Source: AWTP1-13 sp963797005 (GTDB lineage: Bacteria > Pseudomonadota > Alphaproteobacteria > Rhizobiales > Hyphomicrobiaceae). From it: 64,000 nt of DNA. The stretch covers positions 310,001-374,000 of the forward strand of contig CAWCOF010000009.1 of the NCBI GenBank assembly GCA_963797005.1, read 5' to 3'. This document shows, piece by piece, positions 33,508 to 41,697 of the stretch. The position numbers and the translations under genes were made by a program. Numbering within the stretch: position 1 is the stretch's first letter; every line of letters starts with the position of its first letter. The notes beneath the pieces were generated by a model. It was not told the origin of the DNA. It did no database searches and saw nothing but the letters and a program-made list of their open reading frames with translations.

Positions 33508-33933
33508 ATGGCCGCCCAGATTCTCACGCTCGCACAGACTGCCCGGCGCCGGCCGTTTTCGCCCCCGCCGGCGGCAGATTTCGCGACCGACAAGGCAGCG
33601 CGCTGCCAGTTCTGGCGCGGCGCCTCGGGGCGGCGCTATGTGCATACGGTCTACAGCCTGATCGAGTGTCCCCCGGTGCCGCAGGCGACATACCTGCTGG
33701 TCCGCCGCGAAGGCGACGGCAACTGCCGGGTGCTGCATATCGCCAGCGGCGAGAGCGCCGCGCCGACCCTCAATCTCGCTCGCATACGCCAGCACGGCGC
33801 CGCCCTCGGCGCCAACGAGGTGCACGTGCATCTGCTCGCCGAGACCGAAGGGCAGCGCCGGCTCGTCGTCTGCGACCTTCGGGCGGGCCTTTTCGGCGCG
33901 CTGAGCGCCGAGCCCGCCGGCGCGCGCTGCTGA
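33508..33933 (+). CDS. Conserved hypothetical protein
   Basis: A 141-residue soluble protein with no domain I can name. The core CQFWRGASGRRYVHTVYSLIECPPVP (in part) looks conserved-like, with an alternating basic/aromatic pattern, and is followed by a beta-rich stretch TYLLVRREGDGNCRVLHIAS. Codon third positions are very GC-rich as in real genes here. It lies between nrdJ and the glycan cluster and may belong to neither. No signal peptide or membrane segment is seen. Confidence 0.65.
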   Translation: MAAQILTLAQTARRRPFSPPPAADFATDKAARCQFWRGASGRRYVHTVYSLIECPPVPQATYLLVRREGDGNCRVLHIASGESAAPTLNLARIRQHGAALGANEVHVHLLAETEGQRRLVVCDLRAGLFGALSAEPAGARC

Positions 33934-34048
33934 GCCGGCGTCTACGCGCCGGGAGAGCCCTGTCCGACAACCTTGTTTCGGATCGTCCCATCGTCAGCGC
34001 CAGCCTGCGGCTATAGGCTGACGGCGCAGCGAACCTACGGGGCAGAGC

Positions 34049-35857
34049 TTGACGGCGATCCTGGGTCTCAACGCGTATCACGGCGATGCGTCCGCCTGCC
34101 TCGTCCGGGACGGGGAGATCGTTGCCGCCGCCGAGGAGGAGCGCTTCCGGCGCATCAAGCACTGGGCGGGGTTCCCTTCGCAGGCGATCCGGTATTGCCT
34201 CGATGAAGCCGGCCTGTCGCTTGCCAAAGTCGACCACGTCGCCGTCAACTCCGATCCGGGCGCGAGCTTCCTCAGGAAAGTCGGCTATGCCCTGCGTCGC
34301 CGCCCCGACATCAGGCTGATCCTCGATCGGGTGCGCAACCAGGCCAAGCGGCAGTCGGTCGAGACCGAGCTCGCGCACACGTTTCCCGCGACCCCCTTCC
34401 AGGGCAAGGTGCATCGCGTCGAGCATCACCTCGCCCATCTCGCTTCCTGCTTTCTCGTCTCGCCCTTCCGCGAGGCGACGACCGTCTCGGTCGACGGCTT
34501 CGGCGACTTCTCCAGCGCCGCCTGGGGCGTGGGCCGGCAGAGCGCGATCGATGTCGAGGGCCGCGTCTACTTCCCGCACTCGCTCGGCGTCTTCTACCAG
34601 GCGATCACCCAGTATCTGGGCTTCCCTCACTACGGCGACGAGTACAAGGTGATGGGGCTCGCGCCCTATGGGCAGCCCCGCTTCGTCGAGCGCATGCAGC
34701 GGATCGTGAGGCTGGCGGACGACGGCGGCTTCGCGCTCGATCTCGCTTTCTTCAGGCACCATCGCGAAAAGATCGCCTACACCTGGGACGGCGGCGCGCC
34801 GGCGGTCGGCACGCTGTTCGGCCCCGAGCTGGAGGAGCTGCTGGGCCCGGCGCGCAAACCCGAGGAGCCGCCGAGCGAGCGACATCGCGACATCGCCCGC
34901 TCGGCGCAGGCCATGTACGAGGCCGCGTTCTTCCACCTTCTCAATCAGCTGCACCAACGCCACGGGCTCGAAAGCCTGACGCTTGCCGGCGGCTGTGCCA
35001 TGAACTCGGTGGCCAACGGCAAGGTGCGACGCATGACGCCGTTCAAGCGCGTCTACATCCAGTCGGCGGCGGGCGATGCCGGCGGCGCGATCGGCGCCGC
35101 ACTGCAGGTCTGGCACACGCTGAACAGCAATCCCTCCCAGCCGCACCAGTCCGCGCTCGATGGCGATGCCGTCACCGGCCACGTGGTCATGGACCATGCC
35201 TATCTGGGGCCCCGCTTCCAAGACCATGAGATCGAGGCGGTGCTCGCCGCGCGTGCCGCCGATCTCGAGGCGCAGGACTGCGAGGCGGCCCAGATCGTGG
35301 ACGAGGAGGAGCTTTGCCGGCGCACCGCTGCGGCAATCGCCGATGGACTGGTGGTGGGCTGGTTCCAGGGCCGGATGGAATGGGGGCCGCGCGCGCTCGG
35401 CAACCGGTCGATCGTCTGCGATCCGCGCCGTGCGGACATGAAAGATATCCTTAATCTCAAGATCAAGCGGCGCGAGTCGTTCCGGCCGTTTGCGCCTTCG
35501 ATCCTGCGCGAGTATGTGAAGGAGTGGTTCGAGGAAGAAGCCGACGTGCCGTTCATGATGCAGGTCTTCCAGATCCGGGAGGCAAAGCGGACGCAGATCC
35601 CCGCCGTCACGCACGTCGATGGATCGGGCCGCCTGCAGACCGTGCATCGGCAGACCAACGCGCGCTACTGGCGCCTGATCGACGCCTTCAGAAGAGAGAC
35701 CGGCGTGCCGATCGTGCTCAATACCTCCTTCAACGAGAACGAGCCGGTCGTGTGCCGGCCGGAGGAGGCGCTGGACTGTTTCTTGAGGACGAGGATGGAC
35801 GTGCTCGTCATCGGCAACACGATGATCAGGCGAGGCGAGGGCTCCGGCGCCAGGTAG
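34049..35857 (+). CDS. O-carbamoyltransferase, NodU/CmcH family
   Basis: A 602-residue enzyme that moves a carbamoyl group from carbamoyl phosphate (via carbamoyl-AMP) to a hydroxyl, usually of a sugar. The N-terminal Kae1-like domain starts ILGLNAYHGDASACLVRDG and has VEHHLAHLASCFLVSPF and the nucleotide-binding SVDGFGDFSSAAWG. The C-terminal domain shows GRMEWGPRALGNRSIVCDPR and RESFRPFAPSIL, both diagnostic. The start is a TTG, since no ATG lies near the conserved N-terminus. It heads a glycan cluster (glycosyltransferase, GDP-mannose epimerase-like), so a carbamoylated surface polysaccharide is more likely than a Nod factor, as no other nod genes are in view. Confidence 0.88.
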   Translation: MTAILGLNAYHGDASACLVRDGEIVAAAEEERFRRIKHWAGFPSQAIRYCLDEAGLSLAKVDHVAVNSDPGASFLRKVGYALRRRPDIRLILDRVRNQAKRQSVETELAHTFPATPFQGKVHRVEHHLAHLASCFLVSPFREATTVSVDGFGDFSSAAWGVGRQSAIDVEGRVYFPHSLGVFYQAITQYLGFPHYGDEYKVMGLAPYGQPRFVERMQRIVRLADDGGFALDLAFFRHHREKIAYTWDGGAPAVGTLFGPELEELLGPARKPEEPPSERHRDIARSAQAMYEAAFFHLLNQLHQRHGLESLTLAGGCAMNSVANGKVRRMTPFKRVYIQSAAGDAGGAIGAALQVWHTLNSNPSQPHQSALDGDAVTGHVVMDHAYLGPRFQDHEIEAVLAARAADLEAQDCEAAQIVDEEELCRRTAAAIADGLVVGWFQGRMEWGPRALGNRSIVCDPRRADMKDILNLKIKRRESFRPFAPSILREYVKEWFEEEADVPFMMQVFQIREAKRTQIPAVTHVDGSGRLQTVHRQTNARYWRLIDAFRRETGVPIVLNTSFNENEPVVCRPEEALDCFLRTRMDVLVIGNTMIRRGEGSGAR

Positions 35858-35896
35858 CGATCTCGGAGAAGATATCCAAGCAAGGCCAACGCAAGC

Positions 35897-37039
35897 GTGC
35901 AACCGACCAAAGAGGATCTGGACACGGTCTATATCTGTGATTGGCTGCCGCCCGACTTCGGCGCGGTCGGCCAGTACAGCCTGCTGTTTGCACGACAATT
36001 GGCCGAGCAGGGCGAGCGCGTAGTGTTGATCGGGCTCTCTTCCAAGGACAGCATGACGAGCGAGGAGGAGATCGGCGGCGGGCATCTGCGCATCCTGAGG
36101 CTCGAGGCCCGCGCCTACGACAAGACCAACTTTGTCCAGCGCCTCTGGTGGACGGCAGCCATCAATACCCGCCTACTCTTTTCGGCCTGGCCGCTACTCA
36201 GGCGCACCAACCGCATCGTGTTCACCGGCAGCCCGCCGCTGTTCTTGCACTGGATCGCGCCCGCAAACATCTGGCTGCGCAAGAAGCTCGTCTATCGCAT
36301 CACGGACTTTCATCCCGAGTGCGCCATGGCCGAGCGTTCCCGGCCATCGCTGCTGCTGCGCCTGCTCTATCGGGCGACCTTGTTCTGGCGGCGGCGCGTC
36401 GATGTCTTCGAAGCACTCGGCTACGATCAGATGGAGCGGCTGGCGGCGATCGGCATCCCGCCCGAGCGCATCCGATACCAGCCCGACCCCTCTCCGGTTG
36501 AGATCGGACCCGAGACCCGGCCGCTGGCGCGACCCGAGGCGGCGCGCAGCAAGTGCCTGCTGCTCTACTCGGGCAACTGGGGAGTGGCGCACGACGTGGA
36601 CACGTTCGTCGAGGGCTATACCCGGCATCATCGGACCGGCAGCGGGCGCGTCCTGCTGTGGCTTAATGCCGTGGGGAGGGGAGCAGAGAAGGTCGAGGCC
36701 GCGCTCGAGGCCCGATCACTGCCGTTCATCCGGGGTGCGCCGGTTCCGACGGAGCAGGTGGCCAGTCTCCTGGTGACGCCTGATGCACATCTGATTACGC
36801 TTTCCGACGCCTTCGTCGGCCTCGTGCTGCCGTCGAAGGTGCGCGGCTGCATCGAGTCGGGCCGGCCGGTGCTGTTCATCGGCAGTGAGCGGTCGGACGT
36901 GCACCGGCTGTGCAGGGATGAGATGCGCGTGCCCTATTGGCGCGTCGATGTTGGCGACGCCGAGGGTTGCGCCGGCGTGCTCGAGCAGCTGTCTCGGTCG
37001 AGCATGCCCATCAGAGCGCCGTCGCAGGCGGGTGAATAG
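35897..37039 (+). CDS. Glycosyltransferase (GT4-like)
   Basis: A 380-residue protein with two Rossmann-like halves. The N-terminal half begins YICDWLPPDFGAVGQYSLLFARQL, the acceptor-side glycine-rich loop of GT-B enzymes; the C-terminal half has CLLLYSGNWGVAHDVDTF and LVLPSKVRGCIESGRPVLFIG, the position where GT4 enzymes bind the nucleotide sugar, with Lys-Val-Arg replacing the usual K(L/V)xE pattern. GTG start at 35897. It lies 39 bases after the carbamoyltransferase gene and 12 bases before the epimerase gene, so one operon for a surface glycan is likely. Confidence 0.75.
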   Translation: MQPTKEDLDTVYICDWLPPDFGAVGQYSLLFARQLAEQGERVVLIGLSSKDSMTSEEEIGGGHLRILRLEARAYDKTNFVQRLWWTAAINTRLLFSAWPLLRRTNRIVFTGSPPLFLHWIAPANIWLRKKLVYRITDFHPECAMAERSRPSLLLRLLYRATLFWRRRVDVFEALGYDQMERLAAIGIPPERIRYQPDPSPVEIGPETRPLARPEAARSKCLLLYSGNWGVAHDVDTFVEGYTRHHRTGSGRVLLWLNAVGRGAEKVEAALEARSLPFIRGAPVPTEQVASLLVTPDAHLITLSDAFVGLVLPSKVRGCIESGRPVLFIGSERSDVHRLCRDEMRVPYWRVDVGDAEGCAGVLEQLSRSSMPIRAPSQAGE

Positions 37040-37051
37040 GTAGGGCAGGCG

Positions 37052-38035
37052 ATGAAACGAGCCTTGGTTTGCGGAGCCGGCGGATTCATCGGCAGCCATC
37101 TCGTCAAGCGCCTGAAGCGCGAGGGCTTCTGGGTGCGCGGGGTGGACCTCAAGTACCCGAAGTTCAGCGAGACCGAGGCCGACGACTTCCTGATGGGAGA
37201 TCTGCGCGACCAGGCCATTGCCCGCGAGGCCGTCGACGTTCGCTTCGACGAGATCTATCAGCTGGCCGCCGACATGGGCGGTGCCGGGTACATCTTCACG
37301 GGCGAGAACGACGCGACCGTGATGCACAACTCGGCGCTCATCAATCTCAACGTGCTCGAGGCTTGTCAGCGCCGCAACAGCAAACGCATTTTCTATTCGT
37401 CGTCGGCGTGCATCTATCCCGAGCATAGCCAGCGCGACCCCGACAACGTCAGCCTGCACGAGGACGCCGCCTACCCCGCGGCGCCGGACAGCGAGTACGG
37501 ATGGGAGAAGCTCTTCAGCGAGCGGCTCTATCTGGCCTTCCACCGCAACTATGGCTTCGACGTCCGCGTGGCGCGCTACCACAACATCTTCGGCCCCGAG
37601 GGCGCCTGGAACGACGGTCGGGAGAAATCGCCGGCCGCCTTGTGCCGCAAGGTGGCGATGGCGGAGGACGGCGGCGACATCGAGGTCTGGGGCGACGGCC
37701 AGCAGACACGCTCGTTCCTCTATATCGACGAATGCGTCGAGGGCACGCTGCGGCTGATGCGCTCGGATTGGACGGGCCCGGTCAACATCGGCTCGGACGA
37801 GATGGTGACCATCGACGGCCTGGCGACCATGATCATGAAGATCGCGAAGAAGAAGCTGACACTGCGGCACGTGCCGGGACCGCTCGGCGTGCGCGGGCGT
37901 AACTCCGACAACACGCTGATCGAGAAGATGCTGAAATGGCGCCCGCGCGAGGCCCTCATGCGCGGGCTCGAGCGGACCTATCCCTGGGTGCTCGGCCGCG
38001 TGCTGGCGGCAAAGCAGAGGCCCCAAGCCTCGTGA
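37052..38035 (+). CDS. NAD-dependent epimerase, GDP-mannose 3,5-epimerase-like
   Basis: A 327-residue extended short-chain dehydrogenase. The NAD loop is GAGGFIG (8-14) and the catalytic pair is Tyr149-x3-Lys153 (YGWEK). AADMGGAGYIF, SSSACIYPEH, NIFGPEGAWNDGREKSPAA and GDGQQTRSFLYIDECVEG strongly resemble plant GDP-mannose 3,5-epimerase, as does the late NIGSDEMVTI and VRGRNSDN. It would provide GDP-L-galactose/GDP-L-gulose or a related sugar for the glycosyltransferase upstream. Other GDP- or UDP-sugar epimerases cannot be excluded. Confidence 0.85.
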   Translation: MKRALVCGAGGFIGSHLVKRLKREGFWVRGVDLKYPKFSETEADDFLMGDLRDQAIAREAVDVRFDEIYQLAADMGGAGYIFTGENDATVMHNSALINLNVLEACQRRNSKRIFYSSSACIYPEHSQRDPDNVSLHEDAAYPAAPDSEYGWEKLFSERLYLAFHRNYGFDVRVARYHNIFGPEGAWNDGREKSPAALCRKVAMAEDGGDIEVWGDGQQTRSFLYIDECVEGTLRLMRSDWTGPVNIGSDEMVTIDGLATMIMKIAKKKLTLRHVPGPLGVRGRNSDNTLIEKMLKWRPREALMRGLERTYPWVLGRVLAAKQRPQAS

Positions 38036-38191
38036 GGCGGCGCGAGGGGCGTGGCGCTTGAAAGCTTCTCCGCCGCTCAGCAAGACGCCAAATCGCGCGA
38101 AGATCTCGGAAGGCTGTCCGGACCTGGCAGCCTCGATCCATTCCGCCAGTGTCGACAGGTACAGACTGAGAGGACGTGCTCTTCGTTTCGT

Positions 38192-38626
38192 TCAGCCTCT
38201 ATCGCGCGCCTCGAGCACGGTGAGGGTGCCGGCAGCGGGCTCGATCCTCACCAGATCTCCGGTTCGGACGACGGTCGTCAGATCCGCCTCGAAGCGGTCC
38301 ATCAGCGGCAGGTTCGCGAACGCCGCGCCTTGGGCGATGATCGGGTTGGCGAAATTGAGCACCAGCGCCTTGGGCGCCCTCCCGCGGCTGACCATGTCGA
38401 GGAACATCCAGGCCGTGGCAACGCCGCCCTTGGCGCGCGCAAGGATCACGATGCGGTCGAGATAGGACTGCCCATAGAGCTTGTGCTGCGGCCGCGAGAA
38501 CGTGCCGTTGATGCGATCGAGGTCATAGCGCGCGCTGAATCCGTCGTCGGCGACGAGCGCCAGCCCTTCGACGGGCTCGCCGATCCCGGGATGGCCGCGC
38601 ACGATAAACGGCAACTCGCGCGTCAC
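38192..38626 (-). CDS. Aconitase X swivel-domain subunit (DUF126)
   Basis: A 144-residue small subunit of the AcnX family. It contains SRGRAPKALVLNFANPIIAQG (in part), which carries the swivel-domain active-site region, and GTFSRPQHKLYGQSY. The partner large subunit gene lies directly upstream, and the GTG start overlaps its TGA stop (GTGA). Two-subunit AcnX enzymes are hydro-lyases; known ones dehydrate cis-3-hydroxy-L-proline or phosphomevalonate. No proline- or isoprenoid-pathway neighbour settles the substrate here. Confidence 0.85.
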   Translation of the reverse strand: MTRELPFIVRGHPGIGEPVEGLALVADDGFSARYDLDRINGTFSRPQHKLYGQSYLDRIVILARAKGGVATAWMFLDMVSRGRAPKALVLNFANPIIAQGAAFANLPLMDRFEADLTTVVRTGDLVRIEPAAGTLTVLEARDRG

Positions 38627-39870
38627 AACACGATCCTCCCCCTGACCGCGCTCTCGACACACTGCGCTTGCGTGGCAAGGACCGGCTCGTATCCGTAGCC
38701 GCCGAGGATGTTGATGAGCTTGGCCGAGGAGCTCATCAGCCGCTTCCAGCCGTTGGCCTCCGCGATCTCGCGGGCATACATCTGGTAAAAGCACACGCCC
38801 GTGAGGACGATGCCGCCGGCCGCCTCGATGGTCGCGGTAAAGCCCATGCGGTCGGCCTCTTCCTTCACGGTCGGCGGCACAGCGGCAATCAGGGCGACAT
38901 CGTCGTGGACCTTGCGTCCGTCGAGGTCTTGCGCCAGCGACTGCGTTTCCAGCAAGGAAAGCTGCGGTCCGGCAAAAACGACCACGTCGAGACGATCGTC
39001 CTTGGGCATGTAGCCCTCCTTGAACCCATCGAGATCGGCGCGGGTTATCCGGCTAGCCGGCGGCAGATCGGCGTCGAAGACGTCGGCCAACGCGGATGCC
39101 TCGGGGGTTACGCCGATCATGTGAAACAGGGGCGTCGAACCGTAGCTGGCGAGCGCCGCGCCGAAGTGTTTCAGCTGGTCGGAGTTGGGGGTTGAGGAGA
39201 CGCCCGTGATCGCCGGCACCTGCCAGTAAGATCCCATCTCGCGGCCCACGATCGCCCCGGCCGCCCCCCATTCGCTCAAATCGGCAGGCTCGAATGCCAG
39301 CTCGTAAAGCGCCGTGGCGCGCCGCCGGGCATCCAGATGGTAGCCGTAGCGCGGGGTCCTGCCCGTGATGGCGGCAGCCAGCGCCGAGGGGCCGCCTTCG
39401 AAATTGGTGCGCGCGCCCTGTACGGAGTTGGCGTAGATCGCCGACCCGGTGTCGCCGAACGCGACATGCTCACCGCGAACCGGCGGAAAGATCGTCTGGT
39501 AGTTGATGCAGGTGTTCGTCAGCATGACGCCGAGACTGGCGAGCGCGGCACTGAGCCGCCGCTCCAGGTCCGCGTGCGCGTCAGTCTGACCCAACCGCTT
39601 GTAGGCATCGAAGTCGACGCCCCGCGGATCGGCAATCGTTGGCACCTTGAGAGCCAACCGCGCCCCGGGCGAGCTGTCCAACTCCTGCAGGAACGCGACG
39701 CCGGCCTCGCCCACGCATTCCGGGTCCGCCATGACGTGCACGAGGGAAACAGCGACCGTGTCCTCGGCATCGAAGAATTGGCCGACTTGGGTGATGTGGC
39801 GCATGGCCCACTGACAGGCTGGCCCCGCCTCGCCGGCGAGCATCGACCGTTCTTCTTCGCTCAGGCGCAT
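38623..39870 (-). CDS. Aconitase X catalytic subunit (DUF521)
   Basis: A 415-residue large AcnX subunit. MRLSEEERSMLAGEAGPACQWAM starts the protein (in part); TNTCINYQTIFPP, FGDTGSAIYANSVQGARTNFEGGP and YGYHLDARRRAT are typical family stretches, and the Cys residues in NTCINY and VLTGVCFY are candidate [Fe-S] or catalytic ligands. It works with the DUF126 subunit encoded downstream as a hydro-lyase, possibly on hydroxyproline-type substrates. A GntR regulator is divergent, with a near-palindromic operator between them. Confidence 0.88.
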   Translation of the reverse strand: MRLSEEERSMLAGEAGPACQWAMRHITQVGQFFDAEDTVAVSLVHVMADPECVGEAGVAFLQELDSSPGARLALKVPTIADPRGVDFDAYKRLGQTDAHADLERRLSAALASLGVMLTNTCINYQTIFPPVRGEHVAFGDTGSAIYANSVQGARTNFEGGPSALAAAITGRTPRYGYHLDARRRATALYELAFEPADLSEWGAAGAIVGREMGSYWQVPAITGVSSTPNSDQLKHFGAALASYGSTPLFHMIGVTPEASALADVFDADLPPASRITRADLDGFKEGYMPKDDRLDVVVFAGPQLSLLETQSLAQDLDGRKVHDDVALIAAVPPTVKEEADRMGFTATIEAAGGIVLTGVCFYQMYAREIAEANGWKRLMSSSAKLINILGGYGYEPVLATQAQCVESAVRGRIVL

Positions 39871-39886
39871 GAATACCGGCTCCCGA

Positions 39887-39905
39887 TATGATATATATTA
39901 TCATA
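39887..39905. promoter_or_regulatory. Operator between acnX operon and gntR
   Basis: TATGATA-N5-TATCATA is a perfect seven-base inverted repeat with an AT-rich spacer in an otherwise GC-rich region, 17 bases upstream of the acnX start and about 72 before the gntR ATG. Its size suits a GntR/HutC dimer, and its sequence also overlaps the likely -10 region of the acnX promoter. Confidence 0.65.
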
Positions 39906-39977
39906 GGTCTATAGCACCTGGTCAATTGCCCATAGGCCCACTATGAGCGATCAGCCAACGAGCAAGGCTTGCAGCCA

Positions 39978-40772
39978 ATGCCTCGACCCAAGCAGGTCAC
40001 GACCACCAACGGCTCGATAACGCAACTCGTCTGCATGTTCCAGGACCTGTCGATCGACAGGCAGCCGAAGTTCCTCAGGCTGAGGGCAACGCTCTTGCAG
40101 GGCATCGAGATCGGGATCCTGCGACCCGGCGACCGGCTGCCCTCCGACGTCGACCTGGCTGGCGCCTTCGAGGTCAGTCTGGGAACGGTGCAGAAGGCAC
40201 TGACCGTGCTGAGCGAGGAGTCGGTCGTCTCACGCCGTCAGGGCGTGGGAACGACGATCGAGTCTCACCGTCTCGAGCTCAAGGACGTCTGGCACTTCCG
40301 ATTTGTCGGGCAGGATCGCAGGACCCTGCTCCCGCTGACGGCCAAGGCACTGTCGGTCCGAGGGATCAGGGATCGCGGCCCGTGGACCGAGCATATCGGA
40401 GCCGAAAGGAGCTATGTGCGCGTCCAACGGCTGATTACCGTCAACTCCCAGTTCAACGTGTTCAGCGAGTTCTACTTCGGCGCCATTCGCTTCGGTGGGC
40501 TTCTCGAGCTGCGCCGATCCGAGTTCGACAGGGTAATCCTGAGAAACCTTCTGGCGGAGAAATATAATCTGCCCATTCTCCGCCCCTCGCAGCTGCTCTC
40601 CTGCGTGCGGCTGCCCGATGAGGTCTGCAACATCCTTGGCGTTGCGCGCAAGACATCCGGCATATTCCTCGAAGTGGTCGGCTTCGATCACTACAATGCG
40701 CCTGTCTACTATCAGAGAGTTCTACTGGCCGGTCTCCGCCTCGCCGCTTCTTATCGGCTAGCAGGCTGTTGA
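39978..40772 (+). CDS. GntR-family regulator, HutC/UTRA type
   Basis: A 264-residue regulator. The winged helix (about 28-98) contains GIEIGILRPGDRLPSDVDLAGAFEVSLGTVQKAL (in part), and a C-terminal UTRA-type ligand-binding domain follows (about 115-260). Divergent position suggests it controls the AcnX operon in response to that pathway's substrate. ATG 39978 is preferred because AAGG lies ten bases before it; a TTG at 39969 is in frame. Oddly, the last residues (LAGC) and the TGA stop are encoded by the left arm of the inverted-repeat element at 40758, so the native C-terminus may have been altered by that insertion. Confidence 0.82.
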   Translation: MPRPKQVTTTNGSITQLVCMFQDLSIDRQPKFLRLRATLLQGIEIGILRPGDRLPSDVDLAGAFEVSLGTVQKALTVLSEESVVSRRQGVGTTIESHRLELKDVWHFRFVGQDRRTLLPLTAKALSVRGIRDRGPWTEHIGAERSYVRVQRLITVNSQFNVFSEFYFGAIRFGGLLELRRSEFDRVILRNLLAEKYNLPILRPSQLLSCVRLPDEVCNILGVARKTSGIFLEVVGFDHYNAPVYYQRVLLAGLRLAASYRLAGC

Positions 40773-40914
40773 AATTGGTTTTTGAGGGGTCTGGGGCGCA
40801 GTCTCTCGTTGAGCAGAATCTGGTCGAGCGTAACGAGGCTCGCTCAGCTCGACGCCAGACTGAATTTCAGGGGCCATTTCGACAACCCTCGATCGAATTT
40901 CAACAGCCTGCTAG
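40758..40914. repeat. MITE-like element with 19-base perfect inverted ends
   Basis: CTAGCAGGCTGTTGAAATT (40758-40776) and AATTTCAACAGCCTGCTAG (40896-40914) are perfect complements around about 119 bases. Both ends finish in CTAG, as do the paired hairpins at 55413 and 63616. No transposase is encoded. It supplies the stop codon of the gntR gene. Confidence 0.8.
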
Positions 40915-41074
40915 AGCCGGATCGCTTCGGATGGAAGCGCTTTGCTTCGATCGAGCACCGCCGGAAGATGCTCCGACACCTCTTCGGGGGTCCCAGCAAA
41001 TTCGGGCGTTCGGAAGGATTTCGAACTCTCCAAGCCACCGGGCTTCGCGCGGCTTCACGACGGCAATTCAGGAG

Positions 41075-41151
41075 TGGCGCACCGGGGAAGATTCGAACTC
41101 CCGACCCCCAGATTCGTAGTCTGGTGCTCTATCCAGCTGAGCTACCGGTGC
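41075..41151 (-). tRNA. tRNA-Arg (ACG)
   Basis: A 77-base cloverleaf on the minus strand: acceptor GCACCGG / CCGGTGC, D-arm with AGCTCAGCTGGATAGAGC, anticodon stem CCAGA-CTACGAA-TCTGG giving anticodon ACG, T-arm with GGTTCGAATC-type loop (GTTCGAATC), discriminator G and encoded CCA. It reads CGN arginine codons (first base normally edited to inosine). A repeat element lies at its 3' side, but no integrase is nearby. Confidence 0.97.
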
Positions 41152-41429
41152 ATTTCCGACCAGTTCAAATAGAACCGGGCCGCTGCTCACACAACCCCGT
41201 TCGAGGCGGTGCGCCGTGGAGAGCCGCTCAGAGCGTTCGCGCCACGACGGCCACGCTGCTTAGGGCCATCCACCAGCGAGGTCAATATGCTGCCGACGCC
41301 CCGGCCGACGACTTACGCCGGGGGCGTCTCGGTTGGGCGGCATGGCAGCCGGCCCGCGTAGTCGCGATGAAACTTGCGCCACGACCGGCAGCGGCGCCGA
41401 CTGCAAAAGCCGGCGCGTAGGGCTGCCGC

Positions 41430-41675
41430 TCAGTCCCGTCCGAACGTCCTGCGCGGCTCCAACCTGGCTTGCTCCAGGACCTTCTTGCTGGCGGCCGGCA
41501 GGCTTCGTCCCGTGCGGCCAGTGTAGAAGGTCGGCGTCGACAGGGCCGAGCGATAGGGGCCGGCCTTGCGGCGGCGGCGGCTTTCGGCCGTGTGCGTTCC
41601 GTTCCTCACGCCATTCCTGGACCCGATACGCCGTTTGTTGGCGCGGGTTCCGCAGTCTATCATGAAGCCAATCAA
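41430..41675 (-). CDS. Possible small basic protein
   Basis: An 81-codon frame, divergent from the thiolase gene. The C-terminal half (KAGPYRSALSTPTFYTGRTG, then LPAASKKVLEQARLEPRR) has strongly GC-rich third positions like real genes here, and the peptide is very basic (many Arg/Lys), so nucleic-acid binding is conceivable. I recognise no family. The N-terminal half is less convincing, and the true start may be internal. Confidence 0.4.
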   Translation of the reverse strand: MIGFMIDCGTRANKRRIGSRNGVRNGTHTAESRRRRKAGPYRSALSTPTFYTGRTGRSLPAASKKVLEQARLEPRRTFGRD

Positions 41676-41697
41676 TTGTGCTCAGGAAGGGTCGCCC

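Noticed and set aside
34049..35857. A nodulation gene (nodU) as part of a Nod factor cluster
   Set aside because: No nodABC or other nod genes and no nod box are visible; the neighbours fit a surface polysaccharide.
40758..41151. An integrated island at the tRNA-Arg gene
   Set aside because: A repeat element lies close to the tRNA 3' end, but I see no integrase and no direct repeat of the tRNA end.
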